Shown here: positions 1 through 7,937 of the stretch, in pieces
How the letters are laid out: every line of letters starts with the position of its first letter
Position numbering within the stretch: the first letter of the stretch is position 1
Assembly (NCBI GenBank): GCA_905214865.1
Contig: CAJMNO010000006.1
Coordinates: forward strand, 40,571-104,570
Source of the DNA: an uncultured bacterium
GTDB lineage: Bacteria; Actinomycetota; Coriobacteriia; Coriobacteriales; Atopobiaceae
Reading direction: 5' to 3'
Length of the DNA: 64,000 nt
Made by a program: the position numbers and the translations under genes
Notes under the pieces: generated by a model
What the model was told of the DNA's origin: nothing
Database searches by the model: none
Seen by the model: only the letters and a program-made list of their open reading frames with translations

Positions 1-273
1 AACAGTCGCAAGGCTGCGGAGGCCCTGGTTGGCCCGTACCTCAAGGAGGGCGCGGCCAACGACGAGCTGCCGCTGGTGTTCTACATGTTCACGGACGTGA
101 AGAGCCAGACCACCGAGATGCTGTACTACGGCGAGGGCGCCGAGGACATCGTCGCGCGCGCCTTCAACGTGCAGCCCGTCGACGGCATCGCGACGCTGCC
201 GGGCGTCGTGAGCCGCAAGAAGCAGGTCACGCCCGCCCTCATGAACACGCTGCAGGACGTGCAGGAGGACTAG
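1..273 (+). CDS. ppaC: Manganese-dependent inorganic pyrophosphatase, C-terminal part
   Basis: Only the last 90 residues are in the window; the reading frame is open from base 1. The end of the protein carries LPGVVSRKKQVTPAL, the substrate-binding SRKKQ signature of the DHHA2 domain of family II (Mn-dependent) pyrophosphatases, which hydrolyse the pyrophosphate released by biosynthesis in the cytoplasm. The preceding segment (VFYMFTDVKSQTTEML, then YYGEGAEDIVARAF) matches the family's beta-strand/helix order before that motif. A strong hairpin terminator follows 24 bp after the stop, so this is the last gene of its transcript. The N-terminal DHH metal site cannot be seen, so completeness is unknown. 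Confidence 0.85.
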   Translation, partial: NSRKAAEALVGPYLKEGAANDELPLVFYMFTDVKSQTTEMLYYGEGAEDIVARAFNVQPVDGIATLPGVVSRKKQVTPALMNTLQDVQED

Positions 274-297
274 TCGCGAGGATCATGCGAGAGACGA

Positions 298-329
298 GGG
301 GGCGTCCCGTGCGGGGCGTCCCCCTTTTG
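298..329 (+). terminator. Rho-independent terminator of ppaC
   Basis: GGGGGCGTCCC pairs with GGGGCGTCCCCC across a GTGC loop, followed by TTTTG. It lies 24 bp after the ppaC stop. Confidence 0.8.
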
Positions 330-336
330 CCATAGA

Positions 337-1145
337 GTCCACCCCGCGTGTACACGCGGGGTGGACTTCCCGGCACCAGACCCGTTCCTCTGGGGCTGGA
401 GACCCCCCTCCGTCGAAAACCTCGTCCCGCGTGTACACGCGGGACGTACCTTCTGACACAGGGCGAATCCAGAGATGGCCAGCCCCCTTGAGGCCCACGC
501 CACCACGGTAGCCGCGGGACATCCATGGGCTAAGAATGGGACGGATCGTCCACCTCATAGACAAGCTGGCGTCCCCATGGGGGGCGAGGCAACATGGCCC
601 CCTGCTCGAGGATCTTTCCCCCTACCGGGTGCATGCCGTGTTGCGAGTAGGGCACCCTTGGAGGACCCACTGGCAAGAGACTCCTGATGTGAGCACTTGC
701 GCCGGGAGTCGCCTATCAGAGGGATGGGCGAGGATTGTGTTCCCCCCAGTTGGTCTCACATCATAATTTCAACTGTGTCAGCTAGCTCCCGATGTGAATG
801 CTCATATCCGGCTCCCCCTGCCATTCCATCCCCGAGGGGGACCTGTTTGGCAACGAACTCCCGACGCGAGCACTCACATCAGGCGCTTGCCGCCATGGAA
901 CGGGTGACATGCGTTCGCCGATAAGGTCTCAACTGGGAAAATGTCAGGCTTGCTCGGCTCTCGCGGCCCGTCCCCCCACGGGGAGGTGCTCACATCGGGC
1001 TCTGGCTGCCATCGAGGGGCATCCTGTCGGTCAGTAGTCGACATTCGGCGGCCTTGCCCGTGTTCCCCCAGTTGACGATGCGTCAAACATTCGATCTTGA
1101 CGGCACAATCCCCGCGCGAGTGCTCACGCGGCGCATTTGCTGCCA
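337..1145. repeat. Palindrome array A (48-bp repeat family)
   Basis: This gap of about 1.2 kb between convergent ppaC and yfbR has no credible gene and is filled with palindromes. Positions 337-366 and 423-446 are perfect palindromes centred on GCGTGTACACGC. Members of the 48-bp type (TGGCAG...GTGAGCACTCAC...CTGCCA) lie at 671-718 (half plus degenerate arm), 776-823, 848-895 and 1098-1145, with a half copy at 986-1011. Boxes resembling GCGTTTTCCCAGTTGG occur at 737-753 and from 1060, each 38-39 bp before the next palindrome; the inverted box CAACTGGGAAAATG is at 930-943. The 776 and 848 copies are 72 bp apart. From 1146 to 1486 I see nothing else. Confidence 0.8.
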
Positions 1146-1486
1146 ACGGAGGATGATGCCCTCTTCAATGCCATGGGCCCTTCTCCCGCGCGAGCGTCGT
1201 GGCTACGGGGGCTCTCGCGAGCAGTACTCCATCAGGCAGGTCCCGAAGGGGGGCCGGACCAGCAGAGACTCCCCCATGGGGCAGACGGTCCGACCATACA
1301 CGAGCACGTTCACCCATGGAACCTTGCCAGCTCCCGCACGCGACGGGTTGGCCGTCGTGCATGGCGCACGCCCCTCTCCCCTTCCTTGAGCACTTCGCCC
1401 GAGGGGCTTTGACCCCGGAGACTGGTCCCTCCTTCGCGCGCGGGCATCGCGGAGAGTTGCGCAGCCCACGGAACATGCCGAGCGAC

Positions 1487-2098
1487 CTACAGCAGCTGGT
1501 CCAGCGTGTGTCCGTAGGACGGCAGGAACTCTTCCATGAAGTCGCGGACCTCGGGCAGCTCGGCAGCCATCTCCTCGAGCACGGTCCTGGTGGTCCTCTC
1601 GGCGGTGACGAACTCGGTGTTGCCGGCACTCCGCTCGTCCAGACATTTGATGAGTGCGCTGAGCTTGTCGGCTGCCTTCACCAGGCGGTGGAGAAGAACG
1701 TCGTCCTCGCTCCCGTCAGGTTTGAAGATGCCCTCGTAGACCGGGCGGAGGTCGTCTGGCAGCGTCTGCAGGAGCCTCTCCTGCGCGGAGTCCTCCACGG
1801 CCCGGTACGCCTCGCGGAGCGTGCCGCTGGCGTACTTCACGGGGGTGGGCATGTCACCCGTGATGATCTCGGACGCGTCGTGGTACATGCCCACGAGCGC
1901 CGCCCGCTCGGCGTCGAGGTGACGACCGTAGCGCTGGTTGCCGATCACGCACAGCGCATGCGCGATCATCGCGACCTCGAGCGAGTGCTCCCCCAGGTTC
2001 TCTGGGCGCGAGCTGCGCATGAGCGCCCATCGCTCGATGTACTTGAGCCTGGAGAGAAGTGCGAGGAAGCTCGACTCGCGCGGCTGTTCCTGTTCCAT
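1487..2098 (-). CDS. yfbR: 5'-deoxynucleotidase YfbR-like HD hydrolase
   Basis: A 203-residue HD-domain phosphohydrolase. The metal ligands are visible as H38 (NLGEHSLEVAMIAHAL), H73-D74 in MYHDASEIITGDMPTPVKY, and a late aspartate in KAADKLSAL. The HDASEIITGD-PTPVKY string is the signature of YfbR, which removes the 5' phosphate of deoxyribonucleoside monophosphates in the nucleotide pool. Length agrees with the family (about 200). The start is the ATG at 2098. It is transcribed away from trmB, from a divergent gap of about 130 bp. Substrate preference is taken from the family and is not shown by the sequence. Confidence 0.88.
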   Translation of the reverse strand: MEQEQPRESSFLALLSRLKYIERWALMRSSRPENLGEHSLEVAMIAHALCVIGNQRYGRHLDAERAALVGMYHDASEIITGDMPTPVKYASGTLREAYRAVEDSAQERLLQTLPDDLRPVYEGIFKPDGSEDDVLLHRLVKAADKLSALIKCLDERSAGNTEFVTAERTTRTVLEEMAAELPEVRDFMEEFLPSYGHTLDQLL

Positions 2099-2230
2099 GC
2101 TGGACCCTTCCGTCGGGATACCGTGCCATCATACGGCCACCCCCGGACGGGATGGTTCGCCGTGCGACGGCTGGGGCCCTCTGGCCTAGAATCGAACCCG
2201 TTCGCAGCCCACCTCGCAGATTGGCATCGC

Positions 2231-3058
2231 ATGCACGCGCTTCACGCACGACTTCCCAAGCACTTCGTCCTGGAGGAGCGCCTGGAGCGCTACCGTGACG
2301 CCATTGAGGTCGACCCCCGCTCGTACGCGGGGGCGTGGCGGGAGGCGTGCACGCCCCTGGACGGCAGGACGGCGTTCCGCGAGCTGAAGGTGGACCTGGG
2401 CTGCGGCAAGGGCGGCTTCGCCGCGGAGTCCGCCGCACGGGAGCCGGACGTGCTGTTCGTGGGGATAGATGCCGAGCCCATCTGCATCGCCTACGCCGCG
2501 CAGAAGGCGGTTGAGGGAGGCCTGGACAACCTGGTGCTGGTGCCGGCGCTGGGGTCCGCGGTGGACGAGCTCTTCTCCCCCGGGGAGGTGGACCGCATCA
2601 TCCTCAACTTCCCCACGCCCTTCCCCAAGAAGCGCGACGCCTGGCAGCGACTGACCCACCTGGACCAGCTGATGCGCTATCGCACGGTGCTCGCCCCCGG
2701 TGGGAGCGTTGTGCTCAAGACGGACAGCCAGCCGCTCTTCGACTTCTCGCTCACCCAGTTCGACCTCGCGGGGTACCGCCTGACGTGGCGGAGCTCGGAT
2801 GCCCGGGGCGACCGGCCGAACGACCCCATGAGCTGGTACGAAGAGCGCCTCTCGGCACAGGGCGCCACGGTGTACGGCCTGGAGGCAGTCCCCGGCCCCG
2901 CCCCCGAGCACGTGGAGCAGGCCGCCGAGCTGAGCCTGGCCGAATACCTGCCGCAGGACCTCGCCAGCCTGACATACGTCCCCCACGGCATGGAGGGCAC
3001 GGTCACCAACCTGCGCAACCTCAGGGCCAAGCGCGCGATGGGCCATCACGAGAGCTAA
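2231..3058 (+). CDS. trmB: tRNA (guanine-N7-)-methyltransferase
   Basis: TrmB methylates G46 of tRNA with S-adenosylmethionine. The SAM-binding strand-loop VDLGCGKGGFAAESA is near residue 60, followed by an acidic strand end (FVGIDAEP) and the TrmB hallmark RIILNFPTPFPKKR with the catalytic-site aspartate of the usual PDPWPKKRH replaced by Thr (NFPTPFPKK). GGSVVLKTDSQPLFDFS follows, as in the family. The frame is open far upstream, but the ATG at 2231 gives the normal N-terminus (275 residues). A hairpin that may terminate transcription lies just after the stop and before convergent fruK. Confidence 0.87.
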   Translation: MHALHARLPKHFVLEERLERYRDAIEVDPRSYAGAWREACTPLDGRTAFRELKVDLGCGKGGFAAESAAREPDVLFVGIDAEPICIAYAAQKAVEGGLDNLVLVPALGSAVDELFSPGEVDRIILNFPTPFPKKRDAWQRLTHLDQLMRYRTVLAPGGSVVLKTDSQPLFDFSLTQFDLAGYRLTWRSSDARGDRPNDPMSWYEERLSAQGATVYGLEAVPGPAPEHVEQAAELSLAEYLPQDLASLTYVPHGMEGTVTNLRNLRAKRAMGHHES

Positions 3059-3070
3059 GGGGAGAGACAA

Positions 3071-3105
3071 GCCGCCCCCGTCCTCCAAAGGAGGGCGAGG
3101 GCGGC
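3071..3105. terminator. Terminator-like hairpin between trmB and fruK
   Basis: GCCGCCC...CCTCC pairs with GGAGG...GGGCGGC across AAA, between the convergent ends of trmB and fruK. There is no T-run, so termination may be inefficient or serve both strands. Confidence 0.5.
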
Positions 3106-3178
3106 AGCCAGTGGCATGGGCCGGGGGATGGGGCAGGGGCTTCTCCCCCAGGACCTGGTGCAAACGGCGACGGGCTAC

Positions 3179-4108
3179 CTACAGCCTGGTGACGCTGACC
3201 TTGTCCACGAGGGAGTCAACGAGGTCGCGGGGAGCCGCCTGCGTGCCGGACTGCATGACGTTGGCGGCACCGGTGGCCATCGCGAGCCTGACGGTGTCGT
3301 CCAGCCCCATGCCCAGGTCCTCGGCGTAGGCGAGCGCCGCCACCACGGAGTCGCCCGCGCCGACCGTGGAGCCCACGGGCACCTTGACGGAGCCGCCCTT
3401 CACCACGTGGTCGCGGCTCACGAACATGGCGCCAGCACCACCCATGGACACGACGACGTTGTCCAGGCCCTTCTCCACGAGCTCGCGCGCCGCCTCCGCG
3501 ACCTTGTCGTCGGTGTCGAGCTTGCGGCCCAGCATGAAGCCGAGCTCGATCTCGTTGGGCTTGATGAGGTACGGACCGGCGGAGATGCCCGCCACCAGCT
3601 TGTCGCCGTCGGCGTCGAGGAAGACCTTGGCGCCCGCCTCCTTCAGGGCCGAGACCCACGTGGCGTACGTCCTGGGGCTTGCCCCGCGCGGAAGCGAGCC
3701 GGAGAGCACCGCAATGTCGCCGGGCTCCACCACGTCCACGAGCTGCGCCAGCATTTCGTCCAGCATCTGGTCGCTCACCTGCGGGCCGGGCTCGTTGATG
3801 TCGGTGTGGGTGTCTCCCGTGGGGTCGACGACCTTGAGGTTGGTGCGCGTCTCGCCCTCGACCTGGAAGCTACGGAGCTCGATGCCCTGGTCGGCCAGCA
3901 TGGCGGCGATGGTGTTGCCGGTGTTGCCCGCCAGGACCGCGTAGGCGACGCTGGTGCCGCCCAGCTGGCGGATGACCTTGGAGACGTTGATGCCCTTGCC
4001 GCCCGGGTCGCTGCGAAGCTGCGAGATCCGGTTGACCCGGTCGAGGGTGAAGCCGTCCACCTGGGCGGTCTTGTCAAGCGCTGGGTTGAGCGTGACGGTG
4101 TAGATCAT
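3179..4108 (-). CDS. fruK: 1-phosphofructokinase, PfkB family
   Basis: This 309-residue PfkB-family sugar kinase phosphorylates fructose 1-phosphate to the 1,6-bisphosphate after PTS uptake. It begins with MIYTVTLNPALDKT, typical of FruK and tagatose-6-phosphate kinases. The sugar-binding glycine pair is DPGGKGINVSKV (about 35-46), KPNEIELG is present mid-protein, and the ATP/anion-hole motif GSTVGAGDSVVAAL places the catalytic base at D253. No fruR or PTS gene adjoins it in this window, so tagatose-6-phosphate kinase activity cannot be excluded. It appears to be a single-gene unit with its promoter in the short gap before recQ. Confidence 0.85.
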   Translation of the reverse strand: MIYTVTLNPALDKTAQVDGFTLDRVNRISQLRSDPGGKGINVSKVIRQLGGTSVAYAVLAGNTGNTIAAMLADQGIELRSFQVEGETRTNLKVVDPTGDTHTDINEPGPQVSDQMLDEMLAQLVDVVEPGDIAVLSGSLPRGASPRTYATWVSALKEAGAKVFLDADGDKLVAGISAGPYLIKPNEIELGFMLGRKLDTDDKVAEAARELVEKGLDNVVVSMGGAGAMFVSRDHVVKGGSVKVPVGSTVGAGDSVVAALAYAEDLGMGLDDTVRLAMATGAANVMQSGTQAAPRDLVDSLVDKVSVTRL

Positions 4109-4248
4109 GGGATCACTCGCCTTCCGTGTGCCTTGGTGCGACCGGTGCGTTCACCCCAAGTCTACCAGCGCGCGGGCCACGGCCCGGCAACGTTGCCGCA
4201 AGCGTTTTGCCACGGCGGGCGGGGGCCATCCCATGCCGGGAGGCTGCG

Positions 4249-5808
4249 CTACTCTCCCCTGAGCTCGCTCAGGAACTCGTCCCCGTAGCGACGGAGCTTG
4301 GTCTTGCCCACGCCCGAGACCTGCAGCAGCTCCTCGCGCGTGGTGGGCCTGCGCCGCACCATGGCACGGAGCGTGGCGTCGGAGAAGACCACGTACGGGG
4401 GCACGCCCGCCTCGTCGGCCAGTGACTTCCGCAGTGCCCTCAGGCGCTGGAACAGGCGCTCGTCCTCGTCGGTGACCTCCGCCTCGCTGGGCAGCTCGCG
4501 CTCGCGCACGCCACGGCCGAAGGTGGTGCGGGAGCGCACTGTGCCCAGGTAGTCGTCGGGCGAGAGGCGCCTGCACACCGAGCAGCCGCCGCACCCGCCG
4601 TCCGGGAGAGTGACCGCCTGCCCAAAGTAGGAGAGGACCCTCCCGCGCAGGCAGGTGTCGCTCATGGCGTAGCCGATCATCTTGGAGAGCAGGGCGTTGC
4701 GGTTGGCGAGGAGGCGCTCCCTGTCCGCGCGCGTGGTCTGGGGCGGGAACTCCGTGTTGTCGATCAGGAAGTGGCAGGTGCGGATGTCGCCGCGGCTCCA
4801 CAGCAGGAGGCACTCGGCAGGCTCGCCGTCGCGACCCGCGCGACCCGCCTCCTGGTAGTACTCCTCGAGCGACAGGGGAAGCCCCACGTTGACCACGTAG
4901 CGGACGTCGGACTTGTCGATGCCCATGCCAAACGCGTTGGTGGCCACCATGACCTGGGCGTCGTCCCTCACGAAGGCCTCCTGGGCTGCGGCGCGGCTCT
5001 GGTTGTCGTAGCCGGCGTGGTAGGCGACGGCGCGTACCCCGGCGTCGCGCAGCGCCTCCGCGAGCGCGTCGACCTTCTTGCGCGTGGTCGCGTACACGAT
5101 GCCGCTCTGTTCGCGGTGGGACAGCGCGTACGAGACCACCCACCGCTCGCGCGCCTTGGGCGTGAGCTCGAAGGAGGCGAGCGTGAGGTTGGGACGGTCG
5201 AACCCGTTGACCTGCACCGTTGGGTCCCGCAGGCCAAGGAGGGAGACGATGTCCGCACGCACGCGAGCCGTCGCGGTGGCAGTGAGCGCCGCGACCACCG
5301 GACGCTTGGGCAGGGCGTCCACGAACCCCGCGATCCCCCGGTAGGCCGGGCGGAAGTCCTGTCCCCACTGGCTCACGCAGTGCGCCTCGTCCACCGCCAC
5401 CAGGGGCACGCTCGCCCGGCTGGCAAACTCCAGGAAGCGACCGTCCTGCAGGCGCTCCGGGGCCACGTACATGATGTCGTACCAGCCGTCCAGCGCCCGT
5501 TGCATCACGATCTCCTGCTGCCGCGGGTTGAGCGTTGAGTTGAGGTACGAGCCCCGGATGCCCGCCTCCTTGAGCGAGCGCACCTGGTCGCCCATGAGCG
5601 AGATGAGCGGAGACACCACCAGCGTGAGGCCGCCCAGGAGCGCCGCCGGTATCTGGTAGCACACGGACTTGCCGGCACCCGTGGGCATGACCGCCAGGCT
5701 GTCCCGCCCGCCGAGGATGGACGAGATGACCTCGGCCTGACCCGGTCTGAACGACTCGTAGCCAAAGTAGCGCGAGAGCGCCTGCCGCGCGTCCTCCATG
5801 GTTGGCAT
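4249..5808 (-). CDS. recQ: RecQ-type ATP-dependent DNA helicase
   Basis: A 519-residue superfamily 2 helicase that unwinds DNA 3' to 5' in recombination and repair. The Q-like FRPGQ (about 20), Walker A MPTGAGKS (41-48), DEAH box in AVDEAHCVSQWGQDFRPAY and motif VI YYQEAGRAGRDGEPAECLL are all intact. A zinc-binding RecQ-Ct follows (CLRGRVLSYFG, then CGGCSVCRR), and an HRDC domain ends the protein (RKSLADEAGVPPYVVFSD... VSGVGKTKLRRYG). The ATG at 5808 is chosen because GGGGAGGGG lies just before it; the frame is open upstream to 5847. The length fits short bacterial RecQ proteins. Confidence 0.92.
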   Translation of the reverse strand: MPTMEDARQALSRYFGYESFRPGQAEVISSILGGRDSLAVMPTGAGKSVCYQIPAALLGGLTLVVSPLISLMGDQVRSLKEAGIRGSYLNSTLNPRQQEIVMQRALDGWYDIMYVAPERLQDGRFLEFASRASVPLVAVDEAHCVSQWGQDFRPAYRGIAGFVDALPKRPVVAALTATATARVRADIVSLLGLRDPTVQVNGFDRPNLTLASFELTPKARERWVVSYALSHREQSGIVYATTRKKVDALAEALRDAGVRAVAYHAGYDNQSRAAAQEAFVRDDAQVMVATNAFGMGIDKSDVRYVVNVGLPLSLEEYYQEAGRAGRDGEPAECLLLWSRGDIRTCHFLIDNTEFPPQTTRADRERLLANRNALLSKMIGYAMSDTCLRGRVLSYFGQAVTLPDGGCGGCSVCRRLSPDDYLGTVRSRTTFGRGVRERELPSEAEVTDEDERLFQRLRALRKSLADEAGVPPYVVFSDATLRAMVRRRPTTREELLQVSGVGKTKLRRYGDEFLSELRGE

Positions 5809-5916
5809 GGGGCACCCCTCCCCGCTCGTCTCTCCCCCAACGCCCACGGAGCGCCGTGGGCCAAGCCTCGATTGTAAGACGTGGGAGCGACGCAGCGGCC
5901 GATGGCGGGCGGAGGG

Positions 5917-6540
<624 letters not shown>

Positions 6541-6622
6541 GGCGATCCCCCGTCTCCCTCGCTCGCGCCCCATGCGCGGGCTGGGGCGATGATACCGCAC
6601 GTCGGACGGGGGAGGGTGCCGC

Positions 6623-7246
6623 TCAGGCGCCGCCCAGGGGCACGCGGAGCAGCTCGTCGTAGGTGAGCTCGCCTCCCTCGGGATGGTGACTCCACATCAG
6701 GCTCGCCGCCTGGACGCGGAATGCGGGGATGCCGGCGGGACGAGCCAGGGGAGAGGAGGCGCGCGCCTCTCCCCCATCCCCCACCACCGGCTGCCAGCCA
6801 TCCTTGGGCCGGGCGCCGCGGAAGAGCGTGACGTGCGGGAGAAACTGGGTTGCGGTTGCCGGGAGCCGGTCGCCCAGCCCCTGGTCGGCGAGGGCCCGCA
6901 CGAGGGACGCCTGGAGGCGGACGAGCCCCTGGAGCCCCGGACCGTCCGCGACGCCCCGCCACACCACGCTCCCGCCGTGCCGGCGTTCGAACACCCCCAC
7001 CCCGCCGAGCGCAAGGGGGAGGGGCCTCGCCTGACGGGCGGCGTCACCCAGCGCGCGCACCGCCGCCTCACGCTCGCCGGCGTCGCACATGCCGAGGAAG
7101 GCAAGCGTGAGGTGGAGGTTGCCCCGCGCGGTCGGCCTGCCCCGCACAAGCAGCGGGGCGACCTCGCGCTGCGTGCGGCAGAGCTCGTCCCTCACCCGCT
7201 CGTCTGGCAGCACCGCCAGGAACAGCCTCGTCCGACCGTCCGTCAT
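6623..7246 (-). CDS. thpR: RNA 2',3'-cyclic phosphodiesterase, LigT/ThpR family
   Basis: A 207-residue 2H phosphoesterase. The two catalytic HxTx motifs are NLHLTLAFLG (H45) and FLPHVTLFRG (H138), and the N-terminus RLFLAVLPDERVRDEL has the family's opening strand. ThpR opens 2',3'-cyclic phosphates on RNA ends and can join tRNA halves in vitro; the in vivo role is uncertain. The C-terminal half has the expected LMWSHHPEGGELTYDELLRVPL ending. It is divergent from the DUF1292 gene and upstream of the TMEM175-like gene, with an 80-bp gap between them. Confidence 0.88.
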   Translation of the reverse strand: MTDGRTRLFLAVLPDERVRDELCRTQREVAPLLVRGRPTARGNLHLTLAFLGMCDAGEREAAVRALGDAARQARPLPLALGGVGVFERRHGGSVVWRGVADGPGLQGLVRLQASLVRALADQGLGDRLPATATQFLPHVTLFRGARPKDGWQPVVGDGGEARASSPLARPAGIPAFRVQAASLMWSHHPEGGELTYDELLRVPLGGA

Positions 7247-7362
7247 CCGGCACCTCCCGCGATGGTTTTTGCCAACTTGCCGACTGCGCCTCCACCCAGC
7301 CGGCCCATCCTGTTAGAGTCCAGTCTATGCACGTTGCGAACATCCGGCGATGGGAGGATCCC

Positions 7363-7710
7363 ATGAGCGAGAACGACGAGGCAACCGACTACATCGACAT
7401 CGACTTTGACGATGGCACCCAGGTTCGCTGCGAGGTCCAGGGCGTGTTCGACCTCGACGGCGAGGAGTACATCGCGCTGCTGCCCGAGGACGGGTCGGAC
7501 GACGTGTACCTGTACGGATACCACGAGTACGAGGAGGACCAGACCTACGAGCTGGTCGACATCCTGGACGACGACCTGTTCCAGCGCGTCTCGGACCGCT
7601 ATGACGAGGTCGCGGCGGAGCAGGCCGAGATAGACGAGGAGCTGGCCGCCGAGGAGGACGCGGAGGCTGAGGCCGAGGCGGAGGTGGCGGAGGAGGACTC
7701 CGAGGAGTAA
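7363..7710 (+). CDS. DUF1292 family acidic protein
   Basis: A 115-residue protein whose first 75 residues (YIDIDFDDGTQVRCEVQGVF... YIALLPEDGSDDVYLYGYHEY) form the DUF1292 (YrzB) domain, a small beta-rich domain of unknown function. The tail is almost entirely Glu, Ala and Asp (about 80-115) and is probably disordered or helical. The ATG at 7363 is chosen because GGGAGGA precedes it; an upstream ATG at 7327 lacks such a site. In Firmicutes, DUF1292 genes sit beside Holliday-junction resolvase or alaS genes, which are absent here. Confidence 0.8.
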   Translation: MSENDEATDYIDIDFDDGTQVRCEVQGVFDLDGEEYIALLPEDGSDDVYLYGYHEYEEDQTYELVDILDDDLFQRVSDRYDEVAAEQAEIDEELAAEEDAEAEAEAEVAEEDSEE

Positions 7711-7937
7711 CCCCGCCGACACCACTTGGCAGAGGAGCGATGCGAGGGGCCGTCGCCCGGAATGAACCGGGTGGCGGTCCCTCTTGTTTGTGCAGGTGAG
7801 GGGTCATGCCACCCGCAAGGTGCCACTCGTGTGGCCCCGCCGGCCGGGGAGGGGCCCCCATTGGGTAGTAACCTAAGGAGCGCTCGACGTACCACCAACC
7901 CCGCCCCGCGGCGGGCAAACATAGCTTGGAGCCCATC

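Noticed and set aside
671..1145. CRISPR array
   Set aside because: Repeats are palindromes with variable arms and no unique spacers of constant length; no cas gene in the window.
337..1145. Integron attC sites
   Set aside because: No cassette genes lie between the palindromes, the R/L boxes of attC are absent, and no integron integrase is present.
3116..4288. Plus-strand frame of 390 codons opposite fruK
   Set aside because: Antisense shadow of a well-supported kinase gene with no motif.
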